From NCBI RefSeq assembly GCF_011806455.1, contig NZ_JAATOT010000003.1:372001-436000 (forward strand): a stretch of DNA of 64,000 nt, given 5' to 3'. Shown one piece after another: positions 33,913-43,583 of the stretch (position 1 is its first letter; each line of letters starts with the position of its first letter). Made by a program: the position numbers and the translations under genes. The notes beneath the pieces are model-generated. The model had not been told where the DNA came from, made no database searches, and was given only the letters and a program-made list of their open reading frames with translations. The stretch is from Celeribacter sp. HF31. Lineage in GTDB: Bacteria > Pseudomonadota > Alphaproteobacteria > Rhodobacterales > Rhodobacteraceae.

Positions 33913-34778
33913 TGCAAGACGGGTTGGCGCGGTGTAAGGCGGCCGTTTCCGCCTGTTTCGACACTGTTTTGGCGCCTCTGGGGACCATGCCGGTGGAGGA
34001 GGGGATGCGCTATGCCCTCAATGGCGGAAAGCGCCTGCGGGCTTACCTCGTGATGGAGGGCGCCGCGCTTCACGGCGTGCCTGCCGAGCGCTCCGTCTGG
34101 GCCGCCGCTGCGATCGAGGCGGTGCATGCCTATAGCCTCGTGCATGACGATCTGCCCTGTATGGATGACGACGATTTGCGACGGGGCCAGCCGACCGTGC
34201 ACAAACGCTGGGACGAGGCGACGGCTGTGCTCGTAGGAGATGCGCTTCAGACCCTTGCTTTTGAACTTTTGACGCGTCCCGAAATGGGCGTTTCCAGCCA
34301 GATTAGGATCGATTTGATCGCCTCTCTCGCGAAAGCTTCCGGTGTGCAAGGCATGGTCTTGGGGCAGGCACAGGACATCGCGGCGGAGACCTCTGAGACC
34401 CCGCTCGATCTGCAAGAGATTACCGTGCTGCAAGGCAACAAAACCGGCGCGCTGATCGAGTGGTCCGCCCGCGCGGGGGCCATTTTGGGCGGTGGCGATC
34501 CGGCCGCGCTGGGAAGCTATGCCAAGGCGCTGGGCCTCGCGTTCCAGATTCAAGACGACATCCTCGATGTCGAAGGCGATGTCGAGAAAACCGGCAAGGC
34601 CGTGGGCAAGGATGCCGAGGCAGGCAAGGCGACCTTCGTGTCGCTTCTGGGGCTTGAGGGCGCCAAGCTCCGCGCTAGCTCTCTGGTCGATGAGGCCTGT
34701 GCGGCATTGAGCCCCTATGGATCACGGGCCGAGCCCTTGCGAGACGTCGCCCGCTTCGTTATTTCGCGGGAAACCTGA
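33912..34778 (+). CDS. ispA: Polyprenyl synthetase, probable farnesyl diphosphate synthase
   Basis: Condenses IPP with allylic diphosphates, making precursors of quinones, undecaprenol and carotenoids. It has 288 residues. The first Asp-rich motif is [15 protein letters not shown] and the second is [19 protein letters not shown] and GGKRLRAY mark the IPP site. Product chain length is inferred from the IspA family. It is coupled to xseB and is 14 bases before dxs. Confidence 0.9.
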   Translation: MQDGLARCKAAVSACFDTVLAPLGTMPVEEGMRYALNGGKRLRAYLVMEGAALHGVPAERSVWAAAAIEAVHAYSLVHDDLPCMDDDDLRRGQPTVHKRWDEATAVLVGDALQTLAFELLTRPEMGVSSQIRIDLIASLAKASGVQGMVLGQAQDIAAETSETPLDLQEITVLQGNKTGALIEWSARAGAILGGGDPAALGSYAKALGLAFQIQDDILDVEGDVEKTGKAVGKDAEAGKATFVSLLGLEGAKLRASSLVDEACAALSPYGSRAEPLRDVARFVISRET

Positions 34779-34792
34779 GAAAGCGAGACGCC

Positions 34793-36721
34793 ATGTCCGA
34801 CCGCCCAGCCACTCCGACCCTCGATCGCGTGAATGTCCCCGCCGATCTGAAATCGCTCTCTGATGCGGAGCTCAAACGCGTGGCGCATGAGTTGCGGCAG
34901 GAAACCATTTCTGCGGTCTCCGTGACGGGCGGGCATCTGGGCGCGGGTCTTGGAGTCGTGGAGCTGACCGTGGCTTTGCACGCCGTGTTCGATACGCCAA
35001 AAGATCGCCTGATCTGGGACGTGTCGCACCAATGTTATCCACATAAAATCCTCACCGGACGTCGTGATCGGATTCGCACCCTGCGGACCGAGGGCGGTCT
35101 CTCCGGCTTCACCAAACGCTCCGAAAGCCCCTATGATCCTTTCGGCGCGGCGCATAGTTCGACCTCGATCTCTGCCGCTTTGGGCTTTGCTGTGGCACGC
35201 GATCTGGGTGGGGCGCCGGAGTACGGCATCGGCGATGCGATTGCGGTGATTGGCGACGGGTCGATGTCTGCTGGCATGGCCTTTGAGGCGATGAACAACG
35301 CGGGCCATTTGGGCAAGCGGCTGATTGTCATTTTGAACGACAACGAGATGTCCATCGCGCCGCCGACCGGTGCGCTGTCCTCCTATCTCACGCGTCTCTA
35401 TGCGGGTGAGCCGTTCCAGGATCTCAAAGCCGCCGCCAAAGGCGCTGTTTCCCTTCTGCCGCATCCGTTCCAGGAGGGCGCCAAACGCGCCAAGGAAATG
35501 CTCAAGGGCATGACCATCGGCGGCACACTGTTTGAAGAGCTCGGGTTCTCTTACATCGGCCCGGTCGATGGCCACGATATGGACCAGTTGTTGAGCGTGT
35601 TGCGCACGGTCAAAACCCGCGCGACGGGGCCGATCCTGATCCATGCGATCACGAAAAAGGGCAAAGGCTATGCGCCCGCCGAGGGTCGCCCGGACAAAGG
35701 CCACGCGACCGCCAAGTTCGACGTGGTCACCGGCGAACAGAAAAAAGCCAAATCCAACGCGCCGTCCTACACAAAGGTTTTCGCCGAAGCGCTCCTCCAA
35801 GAGGCCGCGCAGGATGACAAGATTGTCGCCGTGACCGCCGCCATGCCCGATGGCACCGGGCTCGATCTCTTTGCCGAACGCTACCCGAGCCGCTGTTTTG
35901 ACGTCGGTATTGCGGAACAGCATGGCGTGACCTTCTCTGCCGGTTTGGCTGCCGGTGGGATGAAGCCCTTCTGTGCGATGTATTCGACCTTCCTTCAGCG
36001 CGGTTACGATCAGGTCGTTCATGATGTGGCGATTCAGCGTTTGCCCGTGCGCTTCGCGATTGATCGCGCCGGGCTTGTGGGCGCCGATGGTGCGACCCAT
36101 GCCGGGTCGTTCGATATTGCCTTTATGGCCAATCTGCCGGGCATGGTTGTGATGGCCGCCGCCGATGAGGCGGAGTTGAAACATATGGTCGCCACCGCCG
36201 TTGCGCATGATGAGGGCCCCATCGCCTTCCGCTATCCGCGCGGTGAGGGTGTTGGCGTTCAGATGCCGGAACGTGGGGAAGCGCTGGAGATCGGCAAAGG
36301 CCGCATCGTGCGCGAAGGCACGCGGGTGGCGCTGTTGTCCTTTGGCACACGTTTGGAGCCCGCCTTGAAAGCCGCCGAGAACCTCTCGGCCAAAGGCATT
36401 TCCTGCACCGTCGCAGACGCCCGTTTCGCCAAGCCTCTGGATCACGATTTGATCCGCGATTTGGCAGCCAATCATGAGGCGTTGATCACCCTCGAAGAGG
36501 GCGCTATCGGTGGATTCGGGTCACATGTCGCCGATTTTCTGGCCGAAGAAGGCGTGTTTGATCGGGGCTTCAAATTCCGTTCGATGACATTGCCTGACAC
36601 CTTCATTGACCAGGCCAGCCCGGAGGCGATGTATGCCATCGCCGGGCTGAACACAGCGGACATTGAGGCCAAGGTGCTTTCTGTGCTGGGCATTGCCGAT
36701 CTGTCGAGCAAACGGGCCTGA
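34793..36721 (+). CDS. dxs: 1-deoxy-D-xylulose-5-phosphate synthase
   Basis: First enzyme of the MEP pathway: TPP-dependent condensation of pyruvate with glyceraldehyde 3-phosphate. It has 642 residues. TPP and Mg binding is shown by [20 protein letters not shown], the N-terminal [18 protein letters not shown] is typical, and the pyrimidine-domain stretch [20 protein letters not shown] and [15 protein letters not shown] are the standard DXS landmarks. It is cotranscribed with ispA. A small hairpin follows the stop at 36710-36735. Confidence 0.95.
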   Translation: MSDRPATPTLDRVNVPADLKSLSDAELKRVAHELRQETISAVSVTGGHLGAGLGVVELTVALHAVFDTPKDRLIWDVSHQCYPHKILTGRRDRIRTLRTEGGLSGFTKRSESPYDPFGAAHSSTSISAALGFAVARDLGGAPEYGIGDAIAVIGDGSMSAGMAFEAMNNAGHLGKRLIVILNDNEMSIAPPTGALSSYLTRLYAGEPFQDLKAAAKGAVSLLPHPFQEGAKRAKEMLKGMTIGGTLFEELGFSYIGPVDGHDMDQLLSVLRTVKTRATGPILIHAITKKGKGYAPAEGRPDKGHATAKFDVVTGEQKKAKSNAPSYTKVFAEALLQEAAQDDKIVAVTAAMPDGTGLDLFAERYPSRCFDVGIAEQHGVTFSAGLAAGGMKPFCAMYSTFLQRGYDQVVHDVAIQRLPVRFAIDRAGLVGADGATHAGSFDIAFMANLPGMVVMAAADEAELKHMVATAVAHDEGPIAFRYPRGEGVGVQMPERGEALEIGKGRIVREGTRVALLSFGTRLEPALKAAENLSAKGISCTVADARFAKPLDHDLIRDLAANHEALITLEEGAIGGFGSHVADFLAEEGVFDRGFKFRSMTLPDTFIDQASPEAMYAIAGLNTADIEAKVLSVLGIADLSSKRA

Positions 36722-36735
36722 GGCTTCGCCCGTTT
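36710..36735 (+). terminator. Possible terminator of the xseB-ispA-dxs operon
   Basis: AAACGGGC (36710-36717) pairs with GCCCGTTT (36728-36735), followed by CTGC, so the T-tail is short. The stem includes the dxs stop codon region. Confidence 0.4.
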
Positions 36736-36832
36736 CTGCAAGGCGGGTATGAGTGCAGTGCGGCGACCACCGTCTTGATCCCTGTGCAGGAATAAAAGAA
36801 GTCTGATGTGACTTCCTTTCAAGGTATATCTG

Positions 36833-38026
36833 ATGGTTTCCACCACCTCCGTCTCTCCCGGCACCCGTCCGGGGATCGTCCTTTTTGCGCTCGCCATGGG
36901 CGGGTTTGCGATTGGCACGACTGAATTTGCCAGCATGAGCCTTTTGCCTTTCATGGCAGAGGGGCTGGAGATTGATGAGGCGACAGCCAGTCGTTTGATT
37001 TCCGCCTATGCCTTGGGGGTTGTCGTTGGTGCGCCCTTGATTGCTGTGGCGGCGGCTCGGATCGAGCGGCGGGTCTTGCTCATCGGTTTGATGGTGATGT
37101 TTTGCCTCACCCATATCCTCTCCGCTCTGGCGCCGACTTACCCGGTGATGCTTTTGGCACGGTTTCTGAGCGGCATGCCGCATGGCGCTTATTTCGGTGT
37201 TGCGGCTTTGATGGCGGCCTCTCTGGCGGGGCCGAACCAGCGGGGTAAGGCGGTGGCGCGGTTGATGCTTGGCCTCACAATCGCGACCATTGTCGGCGTG
37301 CCCGTCGCCAATGTCTTGGGGCAGACCATCGGGTGGCGCTGGGCCTTTGCTTTGGTGGGGGTTTTGGCGGCTTTAACGGCGACCATGATCCTGATTTTTG
37401 CGCCCTCAACAGCGCGTGACACCAATTCGAATGCTTTGCGTGAGCTTGGCGCGCTCAAGAACCGACAGGTGTTGCTCACGCTCTTGAGCGGGGCCATCGG
37501 GTTTGGTGGATTCTTCGCCTTTTACACCTATCTCGCCTCGACCCTTATCGAGGTGACGCAGGTCAACGAAGCCTCGATTCCGCTGTATTTGGGTCTCATG
37601 GGCTTTGGCATGACGCTTGGCACGCTGCTTGCAGGCTGGGCAGCGGATCGGGCGTTGAACTTCGCCGTTTTCGCCACGCTATTCGTGAATATTGCTCTGC
37701 TGTCACTCTTCCCGCAGATCGCCGAACGGCCCTTTGCCATGGTCGCGCTGGTTCTGGCGATGGGGATGGCCAATGGCTATCCAATCCTCTTGCAAACAAG
37801 GCTCATGGATGTCGCTCGCGATGCCCAGGCGATGGCCGCGACGCTACATCATGCGGCCTTTAATGCGGCCAACGCCTTGGGGCCCTATGTCGCCTCGATT
37901 TACATCGCCAAGGGCTATGGATTTCCCTCGGCGGGCTATGTCGGGGCAGCTTTGACCTTTGGTGGTGTGGTGATCTACGCCATCACGGTTTTGGATCATA
38001 GGAGGTCTTGGCAGGACAGTCACTGA
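36833..38026 (+). CDS. Major facilitator superfamily transporter (AraJ-like)
   Basis: Inner-membrane exporter of 397 residues with twelve predicted helices. Loop motifs RFLSGMPHGAYFGVAALMAASL and GRPxxG-like turns fit the AraJ/DHA1 drug-or-sugar efflux group, including GMGMANGYPILLQTRLMDVA-like helix 8 text. Substrate is unknown; sugar or drug efflux are both possible. It converges with the epimerase-like gene and overlaps it by seven bases. A 111-base gap separates it from dxs. Confidence 0.83.
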   Translation: MVSTTSVSPGTRPGIVLFALAMGGFAIGTTEFASMSLLPFMAEGLEIDEATASRLISAYALGVVVGAPLIAVAAARIERRVLLIGLMVMFCLTHILSALAPTYPVMLLARFLSGMPHGAYFGVAALMAASLAGPNQRGKAVARLMLGLTIATIVGVPVANVLGQTIGWRWAFALVGVLAALTATMILIFAPSTARDTNSNALRELGALKNRQVLLTLLSGAIGFGGFFAFYTYLASTLIEVTQVNEASIPLYLGLMGFGMTLGTLLAGWAADRALNFAVFATLFVNIALLSLFPQIAERPFAMVALVLAMGMANGYPILLQTRLMDVARDAQAMAATLHHAAFNAANALGPYVASIYIAKGYGFPSAGYVGAALTFGGVVIYAITVLDHRRSWQDSH

Positions 38027-38886
38027 TCCTGTGCCAAGAGCGCTTTCAGACCGGTTTTGTAATCGGGATAAATGAGCTGAACGCCCAGCTCCTGTTTCAT
38101 CCGGTCGTTTCGCACCTTTTTGCTTTCGGCGTAAAAGCTGCGGGCCATGGGGCTCATTTCCGCCGTTTCAAAGTCTTCCTCCGGCGGCAATGGCAGACCC
38201 AAAAGCTCGGCGGCATATCCGATGACCTCTTGCGGCGGCACGGGGAGATCGTCGCAGACGTTATAAATTTCGCTGGATTGGGGTCGGTTTATCGAGGCTT
38301 CAAGAACCTGCGCGATGTCCTCGACATGGATGCGTGAGAAAATTTGGCCTTCTTTGACGATCCGACGCGCGGTGCCGTTGCGGACCTTGGCGAACGGACC
38401 GCGCCCCGGACCATAAATGCCCGCGAGGCGAAAAATAGACAGGTTGAGACCCAAATCCTGCGCAATCGCTTGCCAATCGGCCTCCGCCCGCATCCGCGCT
38501 TTGCCACGTTTGGTGCCGGGGGTGAGCGGCGTGGCCTCGTCGACCCAGTCGCCACCGTGGTCGCCATAGACGCCGGTGGTCGACAGGTAGCCCACCCACT
38601 TCAAATTGGGAGCCGCCTCGATCAAGTGATCATGGTAGTCGCGCAAAAACGGATCGCCCTCGACATCGGGGCCTGCGGAAATCAAAAGATGGGTTGCATG
38701 GCCAAGTTTGGCTGGAATTGGGTCTGTTTCAAGCAAAAGCGGCTCGACGCCGTCATTGTCAAACTGCTGTGCCTTTGCCGGGTTACGTGTGGTGCCAATG
38801 ATGTCCCAGCCTTGCGGGATCAACCGCCGTGCGAGAGCTTGGGCGCTATAGCCATGGCCAAAGGAAAACAGTTTTGGGTGTGTCAT
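38020..38886 (-). CDS. NAD(P)-dependent epimerase/dehydratase-like (YeeZ-type SDR)
   Basis: Rossmann-fold protein of the atypical SDR group related to E. coli YeeZ, 288 residues from ATG 38886. The N-terminus is LFSFGHGYSAQALARRLIPQG, a variant dinucleotide-binding loop; it also has YLSTTGVYGDHGGDWVDE and FRLAGIYGPGRGPF, where Y of VYG and the later RIHVEDIAQVL are usual. Substrate unknown. It overlaps the MFS gene end by seven bases and is divergent from amn across 147 bases. Confidence 0.82.
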   Translation of the reverse strand: MTHPKLFSFGHGYSAQALARRLIPQGWDIIGTTRNPAKAQQFDNDGVEPLLLETDPIPAKLGHATHLLISAGPDVEGDPFLRDYHDHLIEAAPNLKWVGYLSTTGVYGDHGGDWVDEATPLTPGTKRGKARMRAEADWQAIAQDLGLNLSIFRLAGIYGPGRGPFAKVRNGTARRIVKEGQIFSRIHVEDIAQVLEASINRPQSSEIYNVCDDLPVPPQEVIGYAAELLGLPLPPEEDFETAEMSPMARSFYAESKKVRNDRMKQELGVQLIYPDYKTGLKALLAQDQ

Positions 38887-39033
38887 CTGATCTCTTTCTC
38901 GGCCTGATGCCGGGCCTTGCGTCTCGGTCGCATCTGGTCTCAAGTGAGGGCGCTGACACAAGATTGCAAGCGGAAGGCGATGAGTGGGTCGTCTGGGGCG
39001 TTGAGCACCGTTTGTTGCGCAAAGGATATAAAA

Positions 39034-40518
39034 ATGAACAGCAGTTTGAAAAGCCTGATCCTCGAGACAGCGCCCGCGCGTGAGACCCGGAGCTTTGCTG
39101 ATCCCGCGGCGGCGGTGGATTATCTTGAGACGCTTTATTCAGAGGCCTGTTCTTTTTTGACGGAGAAATTTTCGCTCATCGCGAGCGGCGCGGAGCCCGA
39201 AGCGCGCTATCGAGCTTACTACCCGGAAATTCGCGTGGTCACGACGTCTTATGCGACGATGGACAGCCGCCTGTCCTTTGGTCATGTCGCCAAGCCGGGC
39301 GAATATTCGACGACGATCACGCGGCCCGATCTGTTTCGCAATTACCTGAAACAGCAGGTTTCCCAAATCCTGCGCAACCATGGCGTGATGGTGCAAATCG
39401 GCATTTCGGACACGCCGATGCCGGTGCATTTCGCGGTGGCCAATGACGAAAACATCACTGTGCCGCAGGAGGGTGCCATGGCCTATCCGCTGCGCGACAT
39501 CTTCGATGTGCCGGATTTGACGACGACACACGACGATATTGTCAACGGTTTCGACTACACCCATGCGGATGGATCGGGGGCTTTGGCACCCTTCATGGCG
39601 CAGCGCATCGATTATTCTCTGGCTCGCCTATCGCATTACACCGCGACCGATGCCTGCCATTTCCAGAACCACGTGTTGTTCACCAACTACCAGTTCTACG
39701 TCTCCGAATTCGAAGCCTATGCGCGCAGCCAGCTGGCCGATCCTGAGAGCGGTTACACCAGCTTTGTCTCCACCGGAAATGTCGAGATCACCTCGGCCGA
39801 TGAAGAGATCCCGCCCACCGCGAAGATGCCCCAGATGCCGACCTATCACCTCAAACGCGCGGACGGATCGGGGATCACGCTTGTGAACATCGGTGTCGGG
39901 CCGTCGAATGCGAAAACTGCGACGGATCACATCGCCGTTTTGCGTCCACATGCCTGGATCATGGTCGGCCATTGCGCGGGGCTGCGCAATTCGCAGCGGC
40001 TCGGGGATTTCGTGCTTGCACATGCTTATCTGCGGGAAGATCACGTTTTGGATGACGACCTCCCGGTCTGGGTGCCGATCCCGGCGCTGGCGGAGATTCA
40101 GACCTCGCTCGAAGATGCCGTCGAACAGGTGACCGAGTTGGAGGGCTATGACCTCAAGCGCATCATGCGGACGGGGACGGTGGCGACGATCGACAACCGC
40201 AACTGGGAGCTGCGTGATCAATCCGGCCCGGTGCAGCGCCTGTCGCAATCGCGGGCCATTGCGCTCGATATGGAAAGTGCGACGATCGCAGCGAACGGAT
40301 TTCGGTTCCGTGTGCCCTATGGGACGCTTCTTTGTGTGTCGGACAAGCCGCTCCATGGCGAGCTGAAATTGCCGGGCATGGCGTCTGATTTCTATAAATC
40401 ACAGGTCTCTCGACACCTGTTGATTGGGATCCGCTCCATGGAATTGCTGCGCGACATGCCGATTGAACGCATTCATAGCCGAAAATTGCGCTCTTTCGAG
40501 GAGACGGCCTTCCTTTAA
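39034..40518 (+). CDS. amn: AMP nucleosidase
   Basis: Cleaves AMP to adenine and ribose 5-phosphate, 494 residues. ATG 39034 has AAAGGAT upstream; earlier starts overlap the divergent epimerase gene. N-terminal region carries TRPDLFRNYL, and the C-terminal phosphorylase-like domain has GVGPSNAKTATDHIAVLRP, GHCAGLRN and ALDMESATIAANGFRFRVPY, which are the nucleoside phosphorylase-fold segments. It regulates the adenylate pool. No phosphate-regulation motif is evident in its short upstream region. Confidence 0.92.
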   Translation: MNSSLKSLILETAPARETRSFADPAAAVDYLETLYSEACSFLTEKFSLIASGAEPEARYRAYYPEIRVVTTSYATMDSRLSFGHVAKPGEYSTTITRPDLFRNYLKQQVSQILRNHGVMVQIGISDTPMPVHFAVANDENITVPQEGAMAYPLRDIFDVPDLTTTHDDIVNGFDYTHADGSGALAPFMAQRIDYSLARLSHYTATDACHFQNHVLFTNYQFYVSEFEAYARSQLADPESGYTSFVSTGNVEITSADEEIPPTAKMPQMPTYHLKRADGSGITLVNIGVGPSNAKTATDHIAVLRPHAWIMVGHCAGLRNSQRLGDFVLAHAYLREDHVLDDDLPVWVPIPALAEIQTSLEDAVEQVTELEGYDLKRIMRTGTVATIDNRNWELRDQSGPVQRLSQSRAIALDMESATIAANGFRFRVPYGTLLCVSDKPLHGELKLPGMASDFYKSQVSRHLLIGIRSMELLRDMPIERIHSRKLRSFEETAFL

Positions 40519-40575
40519 TCGGGTTTTTTTCGCTCAAAATGCGGGAAAAAGCTAAGGATCAGTACACTAGGCGTT

Positions 40576-40637
40576 GTACGCCCCCTCAATATTCGCTTAG
40601 AAATGCGCAATAACCCCCAAATCGAAGGGGGGCGTAC
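40576..40637 (+). promoter_or_regulatory. Long inverted repeat in the leader of the HU gene
   Basis: GTACGCCCCC (40576-40585) is perfectly complementary to GGGGGCGTAC (40628-40637), ten base pairs with a 42-base loop. The 3' arm ends just before GAGGAG, the ribosome binding site of the HU gene at 40653. It may be an RNA switch-like leader or a DNA operator. Confidence 0.5.
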
Positions 40638-40652
40638 GAGGAGTATACAGAC

Positions 40653-40940
40653 ATGACGAAACCGATGACCAAAACCCAGCTCGTGGCTGCACTCGCCGAA
40701 GAAATGGGTTCTGACAAGAAATCCGCTGGCGCGGCGCTCGAGGCGATCACCTCCCTCATCACCAAAGAAGTCTCCGCCGGTGGCGCTGTGACTCTTCCCG
40801 GCGTTGGCAAAATCTACTGCCGTGAGCGTCCTGAGCGTATGGTGCGTAACCCGCAGACCGGTGCGCAGATGAAGAAAGAAGCCGACAAGGTTGTGAAAAT
40901 GACCATCGCAAAAGCGCTGAAAGACAGCGTGAACGGCTAA
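40653..40940 (+). CDS. HU-family DNA-binding protein
   Basis: Nucleoid-associated histone-like protein of 95 residues. The HU/IHF fold is shown by TKTQLVAALAEEMGSDKKSA, TLPGVGKIYCRERPERMVRNPQTGAQM, and the arm and C-terminal VVKMTIAKALKDSV. The GKIxxxxRxxRxxRNPxTG beta-arm is conserved. ATG 40653 has GAGGAG nearby. Whether it is HU-alpha-type or a second HU cannot be told. A strong terminator follows. Confidence 0.9.
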   Translation: MTKPMTKTQLVAALAEEMGSDKKSAGAALEAITSLITKEVSAGGAVTLPGVGKIYCRERPERMVRNPQTGAQMKKEADKVVKMTIAKALKDSVNG

Positions 40941-40961
40941 GTCTTTCTGACTGGTAATTCA

Positions 40962-40991
40962 AAAGGGTCGCGCTGGTCGCGGCCCTTTTTC
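40962..40991 (+). terminator. Rho-independent terminator of the HU gene
   Basis: AAAAGGGTCGCG (from 40962) pairs with CGCGGCCCTTTT, with a single T-G mismatch, loop CTGGT, and a T-run ending at 40991. Confidence 0.85.
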
Positions 40992-41015
40992 GTTACCGGA
41001 GCTATGAGGGCCAAG

Positions 41016-41888
41016 ATGGATTTCAAAGCATTCGCAATGGGCGTGGCCTTTGTGTTCATGTGGTCCTCTGCGTTCACATCCGCGCGGATCATCGTGGCCG
41101 ACGCCCCGGCACTTGCCGCCCTGACGGTTCGCTTTTTGCTCTCTGGTCTGGTCGGTGTTCTTTTGTCGCGCGTCCTGGGGCAGTCCTGGCATTTCACGCG
41201 GTCGCAGTGGAAAAGCATTGCGTTGTTCGGGCTCTGTCAGAACACGATTTACCTTGGTCTGTATTTCTTGGCGATGCGCAGTGTAGAGGCCTCTGTCGCC
41301 TCTGTGCTGGCCTCTTCGATGCCTTTGGTTGTGGCATTGCTTTCGACCCTGATCCAGCGGAAGACGCCCAAACCACTCGCTCTCATGGGGCTGGTGCTTG
41401 GCTTTGTCGGTGTGATCATGATCATGGGCACCCGGGTGTCCGCGGGCAGCGATGTGATGGGCATTCTGCTGTGTGTGATCGGTACAGTGGCACTGGCGGT
41501 TGCGACGCTCACCGTGCAATCTACCGATGCCGGGGGTAATGTCCTGATGGTGGTCGGCATTCAAAGCCTGATCGGCGCTGCCGCTTTGGCGGTGATCTCG
41601 CCCTTTGTGGACAATTATACCGTGAATATGTCTGCGAAACTCGTTTGGGCAATGCTCTACACCACCTTCATCCCGGGGCTTCTGGCGACCTGGGTCTGGT
41701 TCAAATTGGTGGCGCGTCTGGGCACAGTCAAATCCGCCGCCTTCCATTTTTTGAACCCGTTTTTTGGGGTTGGGATCGCGGCGCTTCTGTTGGGTGAAAA
41801 GATCAGCCGATGGGACATTTATGGCGTCGTGACGATTATGATTGGCATTCTTGCGGTACAGTTTTCCAAGTCCGAAAACAGACCTTAA
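41016..41888 (+). CDS. EamA/DMT-family transporter, second copy
   Basis: A ten-helix drug/metabolite transporter of 290 residues. I chose ATG 41016 because GAGGG lies five bases upstream; ATG 41004 sits too close to a GGAG. It has LAALTVRFLLSGLVGVLLSR and a C-terminal half with LNPFFGVGIAALLLGEKISRWDIYG, the signature for EamA. Substrate unknown. Convergent with the AEC pseudogene, touching at 41885-41888. Confidence 0.83.
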   Translation: MDFKAFAMGVAFVFMWSSAFTSARIIVADAPALAALTVRFLLSGLVGVLLSRVLGQSWHFTRSQWKSIALFGLCQNTIYLGLYFLAMRSVEASVASVLASSMPLVVALLSTLIQRKTPKPLALMGLVLGFVGVIMIMGTRVSAGSDVMGILLCVIGTVALAVATLTVQSTDAGGNVLMVVGIQSLIGAAALAVISPFVDNYTVNMSAKLVWAMLYTTFIPGLLATWVWFKLVARLGTVKSAAFHFLNPFFGVGIAALLLGEKISRWDIYGVVTIMIGILAVQFSKSENRP

Positions 41889-42330
41889 ACCACCAGAAAC
41901 AGCACGATATTGAGCGTGACAAAGGCCGCGAGTGTGTTCTCCAGGATCGACAAAGTGGCCAGCGCGCCGCGTCCAACCTCTTGAGCAAACAGGGCGGCGA
42001 TCGCCATGGTCGGAAGCGCTGCGGAAATCAACGCAGCCGTTCGCAGGTCCGGGTCCAGGGTGACGCCAAAACGCGCGACCAAAAAGATCACGAGCGCTGT
42101 GCACAGGGGCATGACGATCAGCTTGCCGACAGCGGCCTGACCAGCCAGACGCAGCTTGCCCTCAAAAGACAGCCCCACAAGCGAGCCACCAATCACGAAA
42201 AGCGCGACGGCTGATGCGGAGCCAGCGACCAGATTGATGAGCTTGTGAACCAGAGAAACATCAGCCCGCCAGTCAGGAGACCTGAAAACACGTAGACGGT
42301 GATGCCTAAGATTGTGAGAAGCTCAGCCAA
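41885..42330 (-). pseudogene. Broken AEC-family (auxin efflux carrier type) permease
   Basis: Two hydrophobic pieces in different frames. The N-terminal remnant (TTG 42330, [17 protein letters not shown]) resembles the first helix of AEC carriers. The C-terminal part, in another frame, includes INLVAGSASAVALFVIGGSL and then GKLIVMPLCTALVIFL and ISAALPTMAIAALFAQEVG, the last five or so helices, ending at 41885. About 150 expected central residues are missing and the halves are out of frame near 42240-42300. I infer an internal deletion. It overlaps the aroC stop by eight bases, so the intact ancestor was likely coupled to aroC. Confidence 0.7.
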
Positions 42331-43423
42331 TGTGACCGCGGAGCCCCTCGCCGACTTGGCCGCGATGCAAGAGCAGATGATCGAGCAGCACACAGGCCAT
42401 CATCGCCTCGCCGACAGGCACAGCGCGGATGCCGACACAAGGATCGTGGCGGCCTTTGGTGATCAGATCGGTGTCTTCGCCCGCTTTTGTCACGGTCTTG
42501 CGCGGGGTCAGAATAGAAGACGTCGGTTTCACGGCAAAGCGCACGACGACATCCTGCCCGGTGGAAATCCCGCCAAGGATCCCGCCTGCATGATTAGACC
42601 CGAACTCAGGCCCATTCGGCCCCATACGGATTTCATCGGCGTTTTCTTCTCCGGTGAGACAGGCTGAATTCATGCCCTCGCCAATTTCAACGCCTTTGAC
42701 GGCATTGATGGACATCATCGCAGCGGCCAAATCAGTGTCTAACTTGGCATAAATCGGTGCGCCGAGGCCCGCGGGCAGGCCTTTTGCGACCACTTCAATG
42801 ACGGCGCCAACAGAAGAGCCATTCTTGCGAATTTCGCCTAAATAGTCGGCCCAGTTGTCCGCCGTGGCGGCAGAGGGCACCCAGAACGGGTTGTTGTCGA
42901 TCTCGGCCATGTCGCGCGGACCTTCGATGCCATGCGGACCGATCTGGGTCATATAGCCTTTGATCTCCAGATCAGGCACCAATTCGGCCAAAACTGCGCG
43001 CGCGATCCCGCCCGCGGCCACGCGCGCGGCGGTTTCCCGCGCCGAAGACCGCCCGCCGCCACGATAATCGCGGATGCCGTATTTCTGGAAATAGGTGATG
43101 TCGGCGTGACCGGGACGAAACGCCTGCGCGATCTCGCCGTAATCTTTCGAACGCTGGTCCGTGTTGCGGATCATCAGTTGGATCGGCGTGCCGGTGGTCT
43201 TGCCCTCGAACACACCAGAGAGGATTTCCACCTGATCGAGCTCGCGCCGCTGGGTGGTGAACTTCGAGGTGCCGGGTTTGCGCTTGTCGAGCCAGACCTG
43301 AAGCATCTCTTCATTGATCTCGATCCCCGGAGGGCATCCATCGACCGTGGCACCCAAAGCAGGCCCGTGGCTTTCACCCCAGGTGGTGAAGCGGAAAAGA
43401 TGTCCGAATGTGTTTATGCTCAT
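42323..43423 (-). CDS. aroC: Chorismate synthase
   Basis: Converts EPSP to chorismate using reduced FMN, last step of the shikimate pathway. It has 366 residues. The signatures are [24 protein letters not shown] at the N-terminus, [19 protein letters not shown], and [20 protein letters not shown] near the C-terminus. The start ATG 43423 follows GAGGAG. It is divergent from the DctA-type symporter across 160 bases. Confidence 0.96.
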   Translation of the reverse strand: MSINTFGHLFRFTTWGESHGPALGATVDGCPPGIEINEEMLQVWLDKRKPGTSKFTTQRRELDQVEILSGVFEGKTTGTPIQLMIRNTDQRSKDYGEIAQAFRPGHADITYFQKYGIRDYRGGGRSSARETAARVAAGGIARAVLAELVPDLEIKGYMTQIGPHGIEGPRDMAEIDNNPFWVPSAATADNWADYLGEIRKNGSSVGAVIEVVAKGLPAGLGAPIYAKLDTDLAAAMMSINAVKGVEIGEGMNSACLTGEENADEIRMGPNGPEFGSNHAGGILGGISTGQDVVVRFAVKPTSSILTPRKTVTKAGEDTDLITKGRHDPCVGIRAVPVGEAMMACVLLDHLLLHRGQVGEGLRGHIG

Positions 43424-43583
43424 GGCGGGCTCCTCGCGTTGGATTTGCTTTAACCGATGTCACTTCTTTGGGCAATCAATGCGATGAGGGGGAGTCCAAT
43501 CCGTTTTTCCCCCGAGAAGCTCTTTGGAAAATACGGATTTCTGTGGGACGCTTGGACATAGCTTACTTTGTAAGGGGACAAAA

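Noticed and set aside
34715-36475. Open frame of 586 codons on the minus strand
   Set aside because: Antisense to dxs.
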